Notes under the pieces: model-generated
The model's database searches: none
Told to the model about the DNA's origin: nothing
The model's input: the letters and a program-made list of their open reading frames with translations, nothing else
Shown here: piece after piece, positions 17,161-25,252 of the stretch
Layout: every line of letters begins with the position of its first letter
Numbering within the stretch: the first letter of the stretch is position 1
Position numbers and translations under genes: made by a program
From: Streptomyces sp. 1222.5
Lineage (GTDB): Bacteria > Actinomycetota > Actinomycetes > Streptomycetales > Streptomycetaceae
Direction: 5' to 3'
Assembly: GCF_900105245.1 (NCBI RefSeq)
Contig: NZ_FNSZ01000001.1
Location: 744,001 to 808,000, forward strand
Length of the DNA: 64,000 nt

Positions 17161-18039
17161 GTGGACAACGGCACGCACCCGATCGACTTCGGCGGCACCC
17201 CGCCCCGGGCCCGCCCGCTGGACGTGCGGTGGATCCACGGCTCGCCGTCGGCCAAGCACAACACCGACCCCGACATCCAGGTCCACGCCTACGACGAGCA
17301 CACCTTCGTGCTGCGGCAGAACAAGGCGGTTCACTACGAGGCGCCGTTCCTGTTTCTGCTGTGCGGCGCGGAACGGGCCGTGCTCATCGACACCGGGGCC
17401 ACCGAGTCCGCGGAGTTCTTCCCGCTGCGCCGGGTGGTCGACGCGACGCTCGCGGACTGGCTCGAACGCCATCCCCGGGACGGATACGAACTGCTCGTGC
17501 TGCACACGCACGGACACGGTGACCACGTCGCGGGCGACGGCCAGTTCGCGGACCGCCCCCGCACCACGGTGGTGGGCGCCGAACCCGCGGTCGCCTGGCG
17601 GTACTTCGGGTTCGACGCGGACCCCGACGCGGTCGCCCGGGTCGACCTCGGCGGCCGGGTGCTGGAGTGCCTGGCCACCCCGGGCCACCACGAGGCGGCC
17701 GTCACCTATTACGACCCGCCCACCGGGCTGCTGCTCACCGGTGACACGGTCTATCCCGGCCGGCTCTACATCCAGGACGTGGCCGCCTTCACCCGCAGCA
17801 TGGACCGCCTGATCGAGTTCGCCGGCCGCCGGCCTGTCACGCATGTGCTCGGCTGCCACATCGAGATGACGACCGAGCCGGGCGTGGACTACCCGGTCCG
17901 CACCACCTACCAGCCCGACGAGCCCCCGCTCCAGCTGACCCCCGGCCACCTGCGCCGGATCCGGGACGCGCTCGCCGACCTGGGCGACGACGGGTCCCGG
18001 TACGCCCACTCCGACTTCATCCTCTGCCCGCAGGACTGA
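17161..18039 (+). CDS. MBL-fold metallo-hydrolase
   Basis: 292 residues. Metallo-beta-lactamase fold with HTHGHGDH (residues 115-122), TPGHHEAAVTYY, GDTVYPGRLY (near 194) and a last metal His in LGCHIEM, giving a complete dinuclear zinc site. The gene starts at GTG 17161, 5 bp after a GGAGG ribosome site, although the frame is open upstream. The C-terminus carries HLRRIRDAL and SDFILCP. Substrates of this subgroup are not predictable. It lies 124 bp downstream of the PP2C gene on the same strand and converges on the XdhC gene. Confidence 0.85.
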   Translation: MDNGTHPIDFGGTPPRARPLDVRWIHGSPSAKHNTDPDIQVHAYDEHTFVLRQNKAVHYEAPFLFLLCGAERAVLIDTGATESAEFFPLRRVVDATLADWLERHPRDGYELLVLHTHGHGDHVAGDGQFADRPRTTVVGAEPAVAWRYFGFDADPDAVARVDLGGRVLECLATPGHHEAAVTYYDPPTGLLLTGDTVYPGRLYIQDVAAFTRSMDRLIEFAGRRPVTHVLGCHIEMTTEPGVDYPVRTTYQPDEPPLQLTPGHLRRIRDALADLGDDGSRYAHSDFILCPQD

Positions 18040-18063
18040 CCGGATCCGGGACCCGGACCGGTC
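18038..18063. terminator. Hairpin between convergent MBL and XdhC genes
   Basis: Arms GACCGGATCCGGG and CCCGGACCGGTC pair over 11-12 bp with one bulge, directly overlapping the MBL stop codon and ending before the XdhC stop. Confidence 0.6.
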
Positions 18064-18073
18064 GGGGCGTGGA

Positions 18074-19216
18074 TCAGGCCGCGGCCGTGGCGCCGCCCGG
18101 TTCCCGGTCGCGGTGGATCGGCGTTCCCGAACCGGTCAGCGGAGCACCCGTGCCGCCCCGCCGGGCGGCGACGATCTCCGCCGCGATCGACAGGGCGGTC
18201 TCCTCGGGGGTACGGGCGCCCAGGTCGAGACCGATCGGCGACCGCAGCCGGGCCAGTTCGCGCTCGCTGACGCCTTCGTCCCGCAGCCGCCGGTCGCGGT
18301 CCTCGTGGGTGCGGCGCGAACCCATCGCCCCGACGAACGACACCGGCATGGCCAGTGCCGTCCTGAGCAACGGTACGTCGAACTTCGGGTCGTGGGTGAG
18401 CACGCACAGGACCGTGCGGGCGTCGGTCGTGGTGCGCCGCAGGTAGCGGTGCGGCCAGTCGACGACGACCTCGTCGGCGTCGGGGAAGCGGGCCCGGGTG
18501 GCGAAGACGGGGCGGGCGTCGCAGACGGTGACGTGGTAGCCGAGGAACTTGCCCGCCCGTGCCAGCGCCGCCGCGAAGTCGACCGCGCCGAAGACGATCA
18601 TCCGCGGCGGCGGCACGCTCGACTCGACCAGCAGGGTGAGGCCGCCGGGGCAGCCCGAGCCGTCCGCCGAGACGTCCACCGTGCCGGTACGGCCGGCCTC
18701 CAGCAGGGCCCGCCCCTCGGCGGCGGCGGTCCGGTCCAGGCCGGCGTGGCCGCCGAGACCGCCCTCGTGCGTGCCGTCGGCCCGCACCAGCAGCGCGCGG
18801 CCGAGGAGTTCGGCGGGGCCGCGGGCGACGCGGACGAGGGCCGACGGTTCGCCCCGGGCGGCCGAGGACACGGCCGGCCCGAGGACCGCCCGGGCGGGCG
18901 CCCGCCCACCCACCGGCGTGATCAGCACCTCGATCGTCCCGCCGCAGGTCAGTCCCACCGCGAAGGCGTCCTCGTCGCTGTAGCCGAAGCGTTCGACGAT
19001 GCTCTGCCCGGTGTCGAGCGCCTGTCGGCACAGGTCGTAGACCGCGCCCTCCACGCAGCCGCCCGAGACCGAGCCGATGACACTGCCCGCGGTGTCGACC
19101 GCGAGGGCGGCGCCGGGACCGCGGGGGGCGCTGCCGCCGACGGCCACCACGGTGGCCACGGCGAACTCCCGCCCCTCCTCGATCCATTGATCCAGTTCCC
19201 CGGACAGGTCAAGCAT
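18074..19216 (-). CDS. XdhC/PaoD-type molybdenum cofactor insertion protein
   Basis: 380 residues with both halves of the family: XdhC_CoxI N-terminal (VGGSAPRGPGAALAV, SGGCVEGAVYDLC, GLTCGGTIEVLI) and the Rossmann-like XdhC C-terminal (RMIVFGAVDFAAALA, FVGAMGSRRTHEDR, PIGLDLGARTPEETALSIAAEI). These proteins bind Moco, protect its sulfurated form and insert it into molybdenum hydroxylases. Its ATG (19216) overlaps the end of the large subunit gene by 8 bp, so the two are translationally coupled; it is the last gene of the four-gene operon. Confidence 0.92.
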   Translation of the reverse strand: MLDLSGELDQWIEEGREFAVATVVAVGGSAPRGPGAALAVDTAGSVIGSVSGGCVEGAVYDLCRQALDTGQSIVERFGYSDEDAFAVGLTCGGTIEVLITPVGGRAPARAVLGPAVSSAARGEPSALVRVARGPAELLGRALLVRADGTHEGGLGGHAGLDRTAAAEGRALLEAGRTGTVDVSADGSGCPGGLTLLVESSVPPPRMIVFGAVDFAAALARAGKFLGYHVTVCDARPVFATRARFPDADEVVVDWPHRYLRRTTTDARTVLCVLTHDPKFDVPLLRTALAMPVSFVGAMGSRRTHEDRDRRLRDEGVSERELARLRSPIGLDLGARTPEETALSIAAEIVAARRGGTGAPLTGSGTPIHRDREPGGATAAA

Positions 19217-21407
19217 CCGGCGCTCCCCCGGTTTCCGGTCCGTCTCCCGGCAGCGGCCTGCTTCCGGAGGCCCCCGCGTCCCCGGACGCCGCGAGGACAC
19301 GGTCCGGCCGGATGGGGAGGTTGCGGTGACGGGTGCCGGTCGCGTGCCAGACCGCGTTGGCGATGGCGGCCGCCGCTCCCACGATGCCGATCTCGCCGAT
19401 GCCCTTGATGCCGACGGGGTCGTTCGGGTCCGGGTCCTCGATCCAGTCGGCCTCGACGCGGAGCACGTCGGCGTTCGTGGCCACGTGGTAGCCCGCCAGG
19501 TCGGCACCGACGACACCGCCCGAGGCCCGGTCCCGTACGGCTTCCTCGTGGAGAGCCATGGAGATGCCCCAGATCATGCCGCCGACGAACTGGTTGCGCG
19601 CGGTGAGCGGGTTGACGATCCGGCCCGCCGCGAAGACGCCGAGCATGCGCCGCACGCGGACCTCGCCGGTGGCGGGGTCCACGGCCACCTCGGCGAACTG
19701 GGCGCCGAAGGAGTGCCGTTCGGCCGGCGCGAGGGCGCCGATGGCCGCGGTGGTGTCCGACCGTACGGTGATGCCCTCCGCGGGGATGTCCGTGCCCAGG
19801 GCCAGCCTGTCCCGCAGTTCGCCGGCGGCGGCCGTGACGGCCCAGGCCCAGGAGCGGGTGCCCATGGAACCGCCTGCGATCATCGCCGGGCCGAAGTCGC
19901 TGTCGCCGATGCGCACCCGGACGCGCTCCGGGGGCACACCGAGCGCGTCGGCGGCGACGAGGGTGAGGGCCGTACGGGCTCCGGTGCCGATGTCGGCAGC
20001 GGCGATCCGCACGCTGAAGGTGTCGTCCGGGTGGGCGGTCACGGTCGCGGTGGACGGCGCGGCGCCCGCCGGGAACGAGGCGGCGGCCGTGCCGGTGCCC
20101 AGCAGCCAGCGTCCCTCCCGGCGCAGGCCGGGTCGCGGGTCGCGGTCCGCCCAGCCGAACCTGCGGGCGCCCTCCCGGAAGCAGGCGGCCAGGTTGCGGC
20201 CGGCGAACGGCAGGCCGGAGACGGGGCCCTTGTCGGGTTCGTTGCGCAGGCGCAGCTCGATCGGGTCGAGGCCGCACTTCTCGGCGAGTTCGTCCAGCGC
20301 CGCTTCCAGGGCGAACGATCCCGGTGCCTCGCCGGGGGCGCGCATGAACGTCGGTGTGGGCACGTCGAGGGGTACGACGCGGTTGGCGGTGTGGTGGGCG
20401 TCGGCGTCGTACATCACGCGGGCGACGCCGGCGCTCGGTTCGACGAACTCGTGGACGGTGGAGGTGAGGCTGACCGAGCGGTGCTCCAGTGCGCGCAGGC
20501 GGCCGTCGGCGTCGGCGCCGAGCCGGACGTGCTGGGTGGTGGGGCTGCGGTAGCCGGCGAGCGAGAACATCTGGCGCCGGGTCAGGACCACGCGTACGGG
20601 GCGCTGCAGGACGGTCGCGGCCATCACCGCGGCCACCTGGTGGGCGCGCACGCCCTTGCTGCCGAAGCCGCCGCCGACGTGTTCGGAGCGGACGCGCACG
20701 GCGGCGGGGTCGAGCGAGAAGAGGTTCGCGAGCTCGCCGATGACCCAGGTGGCGCCCTGGTTGGAGTCGATGACCTCCAGCCGTCCGCCGTCCCAGCGGG
20801 CGGTCGCCGCGTGCGGCTCCATCGGGTTGTGGTGCTCTTCGGGGGTGGTGTACTCCTCGTCCACGACGGCGGCGGACGCGGCCAGTTCGACGTCCAGGTC
20901 CCCCTTCTCCGTCACGGCGGGCATGTGTCCGTCCACCGGGTGGGCGTCGGGGTGCTCGCCCGTGAACTCCACGTCGTGGGGCTGCTGTTCGTAGTGGACC
21001 ACCAGTGCCTCCGCGGCCTCCCTGGCCTGTTCGGAGGTCTCGGCGACGACGAGGGCGACCGGCCAGCCCAGGTGCGGTACGCGGTCGTGCTGGAAGACGG
21101 CGCAGGTCGGGTCCGGCGGGATGCCCAGCAGGCCGACGTAGTCGGTCGAGACGCGGGGCGCGTTGCGGTGGTCCAGGACGGCGAGGACGCCCGGCATGGC
21201 GAGGACGGCGTCGGTGTCGATGGCGCTGATGCGGCCGCGGGCGACGGTGGACAGGGCCAGCCAGCCGTACGCGAGGTCGGCGAAGGGCACCTCGCCCGCG
21301 TAGCGGGCCGCTCCGGTGACCTTGTCCCGGCCCTCCACGCGGGTGTGCGCCGTACCGACTGCAGGGGCGGGTGCGGGTGTCCGGGTTCCGGTGGTGGCGG
21401 TGGTCAT
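19209..21407 (-). CDS. Molybdenum hydroxylase large (Mo-binding) subunit, PaoC/YagR-like
   Basis: 732 residues. Aldehyde oxidase/xanthine dehydrogenase large subunit: N-terminal a/b hammerhead (TRVEGRDKVTGAARYAGEV), Moco-binding EHVGGGFGSKG and FMRAPGEAPGSFALE, and the C-terminal GIKGIGEIGIVGAAAAIANAV that carries the catalytic Glu. About 730 residues with partner subunits encoded separately matches E. coli PaoABC rather than eukaryotic XDH. Probable reaction: oxidation of aldehydes or N-heterocycles with water as oxygen donor. Its start overlaps the FAD-subunit stop by 4 bp (ATGA). Confidence 0.93.
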   Translation of the reverse strand: MTTATTGTRTPAPAPAVGTAHTRVEGRDKVTGAARYAGEVPFADLAYGWLALSTVARGRISAIDTDAVLAMPGVLAVLDHRNAPRVSTDYVGLLGIPPDPTCAVFQHDRVPHLGWPVALVVAETSEQAREAAEALVVHYEQQPHDVEFTGEHPDAHPVDGHMPAVTEKGDLDVELAASAAVVDEEYTTPEEHHNPMEPHAATARWDGGRLEVIDSNQGATWVIGELANLFSLDPAAVRVRSEHVGGGFGSKGVRAHQVAAVMAATVLQRPVRVVLTRRQMFSLAGYRSPTTQHVRLGADADGRLRALEHRSVSLTSTVHEFVEPSAGVARVMYDADAHHTANRVVPLDVPTPTFMRAPGEAPGSFALEAALDELAEKCGLDPIELRLRNEPDKGPVSGLPFAGRNLAACFREGARRFGWADRDPRPGLRREGRWLLGTGTAAASFPAGAAPSTATVTAHPDDTFSVRIAAADIGTGARTALTLVAADALGVPPERVRVRIGDSDFGPAMIAGGSMGTRSWAWAVTAAAGELRDRLALGTDIPAEGITVRSDTTAAIGALAPAERHSFGAQFAEVAVDPATGEVRVRRMLGVFAAGRIVNPLTARNQFVGGMIWGISMALHEEAVRDRASGGVVGADLAGYHVATNADVLRVEADWIEDPDPNDPVGIKGIGEIGIVGAAAAIANAVWHATGTRHRNLPIRPDRVLAASGDAGASGSRPLPGDGPETGGAPDA

Positions 21408-22392
21408 CGGGCGGACTCCTCGGTGAGTCGGGTCAGCTCGGCCACCACGAGGTTGCGCATGAGGGCCACCTTGTATCCGTTGTGCGGCAGCGGCCTGGCC
21501 GCCGCCAGTTCGGCGTCCGCCGCTGCCGCGAAGGTCGTGGCGTCGGCCGGAGCGCCGATGAGGACGCGTTCGGCTGCCAGGGCGCGCCAGGGACGGGAGG
21601 CGACCGCGCCGAGCGCCAGGCGCGCGTCCCGGACGACGCCGTCGCGGACGTCGAGCGCGGCGGCGAGGGAGCCGATGGCGAACGCGTACGAGGCACGCTC
21701 GCGGACCTTGCGGTAGCGGGAGCCGGCGGCGACCGGGACGGGCGGCAGCGTGACGCCGGTGATCAGCGCGCCGACGGGCAGGGCGGTCTCCAGGTGCGGG
21801 GTGTCGCCGACGGGCAGGTAGAACTCGCCGAGCGGCAACTCCCCCGGCCCGTCGGGGGCTTCGTAGTGCACGACGGCGTCGAAGGCGGTGAGGGCGACGG
21901 CCATGTCCGAGGGGTGTACGGCCACGCAGTGGTCGGACGCGCCCAGGATCGCGTGGTTGTGGTGGTCGCCCTCCAGGGCGGGGCAGCCGCTGCCGGGTAC
22001 CCGCTTGTTGCAGGGCGCGGTGATGTCGGTGAAGTAGCCGCAGCGGGTGCGCTGGAGCAGGTTGCCGCCGACCGTGGCCATGTTGCGCAGCTGGCCGGAG
22101 GCCCCGGCCAGCACCGCCTGTGCCAGCGCCGGGTAGCGCCGCCGGACCTCGGGGTGGGCGGCCAGGTCGCCGTTGGTGACGGTGGCGCCGATGCGCAGGC
22201 CGCCGTCGGGTGTGGATTCGATCTCGTCGAGGGGCAGTTCGCGGATGTCGATGAGCCGGTTCGGCCGTTCGACACCGGTCTTCATGAGGTCGACGAGGTT
22301 GGTGCCGCCGCCGAGGAAGCGGGTGTCCGGGTCCGCGCCGAGCAGGGCGACGGCGCCGGCCACGTCGGACGCGCGCTGGTAGCCGAACTCCC

Positions 22393-22396
<4 letters not shown>
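21404..22396 (-). CDS. Molybdenum hydroxylase FAD subunit, PaoB/YagS-like
   Basis: 330 residues. FAD-binding CO_dh_flav fold: FLGGGTNLVDLMK (about 28-40) and ATVGGNLLQRTRC. The cysteine-rich insert RCGYFTDITAPCNKR followed by PGSGCPA is the feature that in PaoB holds an extra [4Fe-4S] cluster, so this subunit is assigned to the Pao/Yag type rather than to plain XdhB. The C-terminal CO_deh_flav_C domain (YAFAIGSLAAALDV, LALGAVASRPWRA) is complete. Overlaps of 4 bp on both sides (ATGA) show tight translational coupling. Confidence 0.92.
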
Positions 22397-22989
<593 letters not shown>

Positions 22990-23294
22990 GAGCAGCTTCT
23001 TTCGCGTTTCCAAAGGGAATTGGGGGTCCGGCGACAGGAGTGCCGGCTGGTGCGAAGCGTGCGAGGTGGGTGCCGGGGCAACGTGAGGAACCGGATGCGC
23101 GGGGACCTGACCGCGGGCGGCAGGTCCCGACTGCCGGTCGGCGGATACCGAGGTGGCAGGCGCCGACTGCCGTGAGGCCTCGCCCGCGGCTATCGTGGGC
23201 GTAACCGGACGACTGTCCGCTACCCCTGAAACGTAACGGACAGTTGTCCGCTTAGCAAGTGCGGGCTTCGGCCAGGAACCCGCGAGGAGGACGA
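22990..23294. promoter_or_regulatory. Divergent promoter region with two TetR-type operators
   Basis: 305 bp between the 2Fe-2S gene (left) and tetR (right). Two copies of a 14-bp palindrome, CGGACGACTGTCCG (23206-23219) and CGGACAGTTGTCCG (23237-23250), share the core CGGACR-RY-TGTCCG with centres 31 bp apart, about three helical turns. Both lie close to the tetR start, where dimers on one face of the helix could block both promoters. Confidence 0.72.
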
Positions 23295-23873
23295 GTGCCG
23301 CAGAAGAAGGACGCACCCCTGCGCTCGGACGCCCAGCGCAACCGTGAACGCATCCTGGAAGTGGCACTCACCGAGCTGACGCGCTGCGCGGACGCCCCGC
23401 TGAGCGCGATCGCGAAAAAGGCCGGCGTCGGGCAGGGCACGTTCTACCGCAACTTCCCCAACCGCGAGGCACTGGTCCTCGAGATCTACCGGCACGAGAT
23501 GCAGCAGGTCGCCGACAGCGCCTGCCACTTGCTGCGGACCAGGCCGCCCGAGCGTGCGCTGCGGGCCTGGATGGACCGGCTGGCGGAGTTCGCCATGGCC
23601 AAGGCCGGCCTGGCCGACGCGATCCGGCAGGTCACCGGTGCCCCGGGCGGACCGGCGAAGCCGGAGCCCACACCGGTCGCCGCCGCGGCGGACCTCCTCC
23701 TGCGCGCCAACGAGGAGGCCGGCACCATCCGCCCGGGCGTCACCGCCGACGACCTCCTCCTCGCCATAGCGGGCCTCTGGCAGCTCGCTCCGCACGAGGA
23801 CTGGCAGCCACGCGCCGCCCGCCTCTTCGACCTCGTCATGGACGGCCTGCGCACGGGGGCGCCCGAGGGCTGA
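23295..23873 (+). CDS. TetR-family regulator divergent from the PaoABC-like operon
   Basis: 192 residues. N-terminal TetR HTH: RSDAQRNRERILEVALTEL, then LSAIAKKAGVGQGTFYRNF; the recognition helix GQGTFYRNFPNREAL is of the common actinobacterial type. The C-terminal ligand domain is helical (LADAIRQVTGAPGG, ADDLLLAIAGLWQL). Start GTG 23295 follows a GAGGAGG ribosome site. Position and the twin palindromes next to its start suggest a local autoregulated repressor of the molybdenum hydroxylase operon, probably released by a small aromatic or aldehyde ligand (inference). Confidence 0.88.
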   Translation: MPQKKDAPLRSDAQRNRERILEVALTELTRCADAPLSAIAKKAGVGQGTFYRNFPNREALVLEIYRHEMQQVADSACHLLRTRPPERALRAWMDRLAEFAMAKAGLADAIRQVTGAPGGPAKPEPTPVAAAADLLLRANEEAGTIRPGVTADDLLLAIAGLWQLAPHEDWQPRAARLFDLVMDGLRTGAPEG

Positions 23874-23889
23874 GCACGTCCGGCCCACG

Positions 23890-24577
23890 TCGCCCGGCAG
23901 AGGCTCGGCAGGGACGCGGCGCCGCCGGTGTCCGCCGACGGGTCCGTGCCCGGCGCGGCGCCACCGGTGCCCGCCCGACGAGTTCGATCACGGCCGGGAA
24001 CGACCGCGACGGGGCAGCACGCGGTACCGGCCCCCGGCAGGTGCTCGGCAGGGACGCGGCGCCGCTGATGTCCGCCCGCCGAATTCGAGCCCGGCCCCGC
24101 CCTCGGGCACCACAGGGTGGCGGCCCGCCTGCCGGAGCACGGCCGGAAACGACCGCGACGAGGCGGCACGCGGTACCGGAGGCCGGGTGCCGACACCACT
24201 CACAGGACCGAGGTGTCCGCCGACGGGTTCATGCCCGGCCCCGCCCTCGGGCACGACAGGATGGCGGCCCGCCTGCCGGAGCACGGCCGGAAACGACCGC
24301 GACGAGGCGGCACGCGGTACCGGAGGCCGGGTGCCGACACCGCTCACAGGACCGAGGTGTCCGCCGACGGGTTCATGCCCGGCCCCGCCCTCGGGCACCA
24401 CAGGGTGGCGGCCCGCCTGCCGGAGCACGGCCGGAAACGACCGCGACGAGGCGGCACGCGGTACCGGAGGCCGGGTGCCGGCGCCACGTCGCCCGGCGGG
24501 GGCCCGGCAGGGATGCGACGCCGCCGGTGCCCGCCGGCGGGTCGGCGCGCGTACCGGAGGCCGGGTGCCAGCGCCGC
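23890..24577. repeat. Minisatellite with 144-bp near-identical units plus degenerate copies
   Basis: Between the convergent tetR and doxX genes. Two full units (24121-24264, 24265-24408) and a partial third (24409 to about 24484) repeat with a period of exactly 144 bp; they differ at only a few positions (for example CACCACAGGGTGG versus CACGACAGGATGG). Degenerate copies of sub-segments (GGCAGGGACGCGGCGCC, CCGCCGGTGTCCGCCGAC, ACGCGGTACCGG) extend the array to about 23890 on the left and 24570 on the right. 144 bp is 48 codons, so each frame stays in phase through the array. In the plus frame open from 24069 to 24668, third positions of the unit are about 90 % G/C and the other two clearly lower, which looks like coding DNA. 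No recognisable domain is encoded (unit contains AARLPEHGRKRPRRGG). Confidence 0.85.
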
Positions 24578-25129
24578 TCACAGGCCCAAGGTGACCGCCG
24601 CTCCGACCCCGCCCAGGCCGAGGGCGACCGCGGCCTCGGGCCAGCCGCCGCGGCCCCAGGGGAGGTAGTGGTCGACGGAGAGGCGGCCGGGACCGATGGC
24701 CGCGACGGCCAGGGCGGCCACGGCGATGCAGACGTTGTACTCCACACCGCCGTCCTCGTCCCAGAGACCGTGGGCGCCGGTGACGGTCACCATCGCGTTG
24801 ATCATCGTGCCGATCAGCGCGGCGGCCGCGAGCGGCGTCAGCAACCCGAGGGCCAGGCCGAGTCCGCCGAGGAACTCGGACCCGCCGCCGATGACGGCGA
24901 AGACCTTCCCCGGGCGGTATCCGAGCCCGGCGAAGGCCTGACCGGTCGCCGTCAGGCCGCCGCCGCCGAAGAGTCCGAACAGTTTCTGCGCGCCGTGCGC
25001 GGCCATCAGCAGCCCGAAGGTCAGCCGCAGAAGCAGCAGGCCCCAGTCCGCGGCGGACGACGTCGATGCGTTCGTGGCGTGCGCGTCCGCCGGACCTGGC
25101 GGACGGCGCGGAATGCGATTCTCGTTCAT
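24578..25129 (-). CDS. DoxX-family membrane protein
   Basis: 183 residues. After a short hydrophilic N-terminus the DoxX core begins LLLLRLTFGLLMAAHGAQKL, with the four TM helices continuing through EFLGGLGLALGLLTPLAA and NVCIAVAALAVAAIGPG; the C-terminal helix follows YLPWGRGGWPEAAVALG. DoxX-type proteins are small quinone-associated or redox-related membrane proteins of mostly unknown role; in mycobacteria one associates with superoxide dismutase. The 3' end abuts the tandem-repeat array and shares its last repeat fragment, so the array may have grown from this end. Confidence 0.88.
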   Translation of the reverse strand: MNENRIPRRPPGPADAHATNASTSSAADWGLLLLRLTFGLLMAAHGAQKLFGLFGGGGLTATGQAFAGLGYRPGKVFAVIGGGSEFLGGLGLALGLLTPLAAAALIGTMINAMVTVTGAHGLWDEDGGVEYNVCIAVAALAVAAIGPGRLSVDHYLPWGRGGWPEAAVALGLGGVGAAVTLGL

Positions 25130-25252
25130 GCCAGTGCTCCGATAGCGCGCCGCAACGGGCATTGCCCCCCTGCCGATCCTTCCGCCGCGTCCATGATCAC
25201 GCATCCGGGGCGGGCCCGGACCCCGGGCGGTAGCCTGCTCGTGAGGACAGCC

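Noticed and set aside
23890..24577. CRISPR array
   Set aside because: The repeat units are contiguous 144-bp blocks without spacers, and no cas gene is present.
23988..24581. Minus-strand reading frame through the repeat array
   Set aside because: Its third-position G/C bias is weaker than that of the plus frame and no start with a ribosome site was found.
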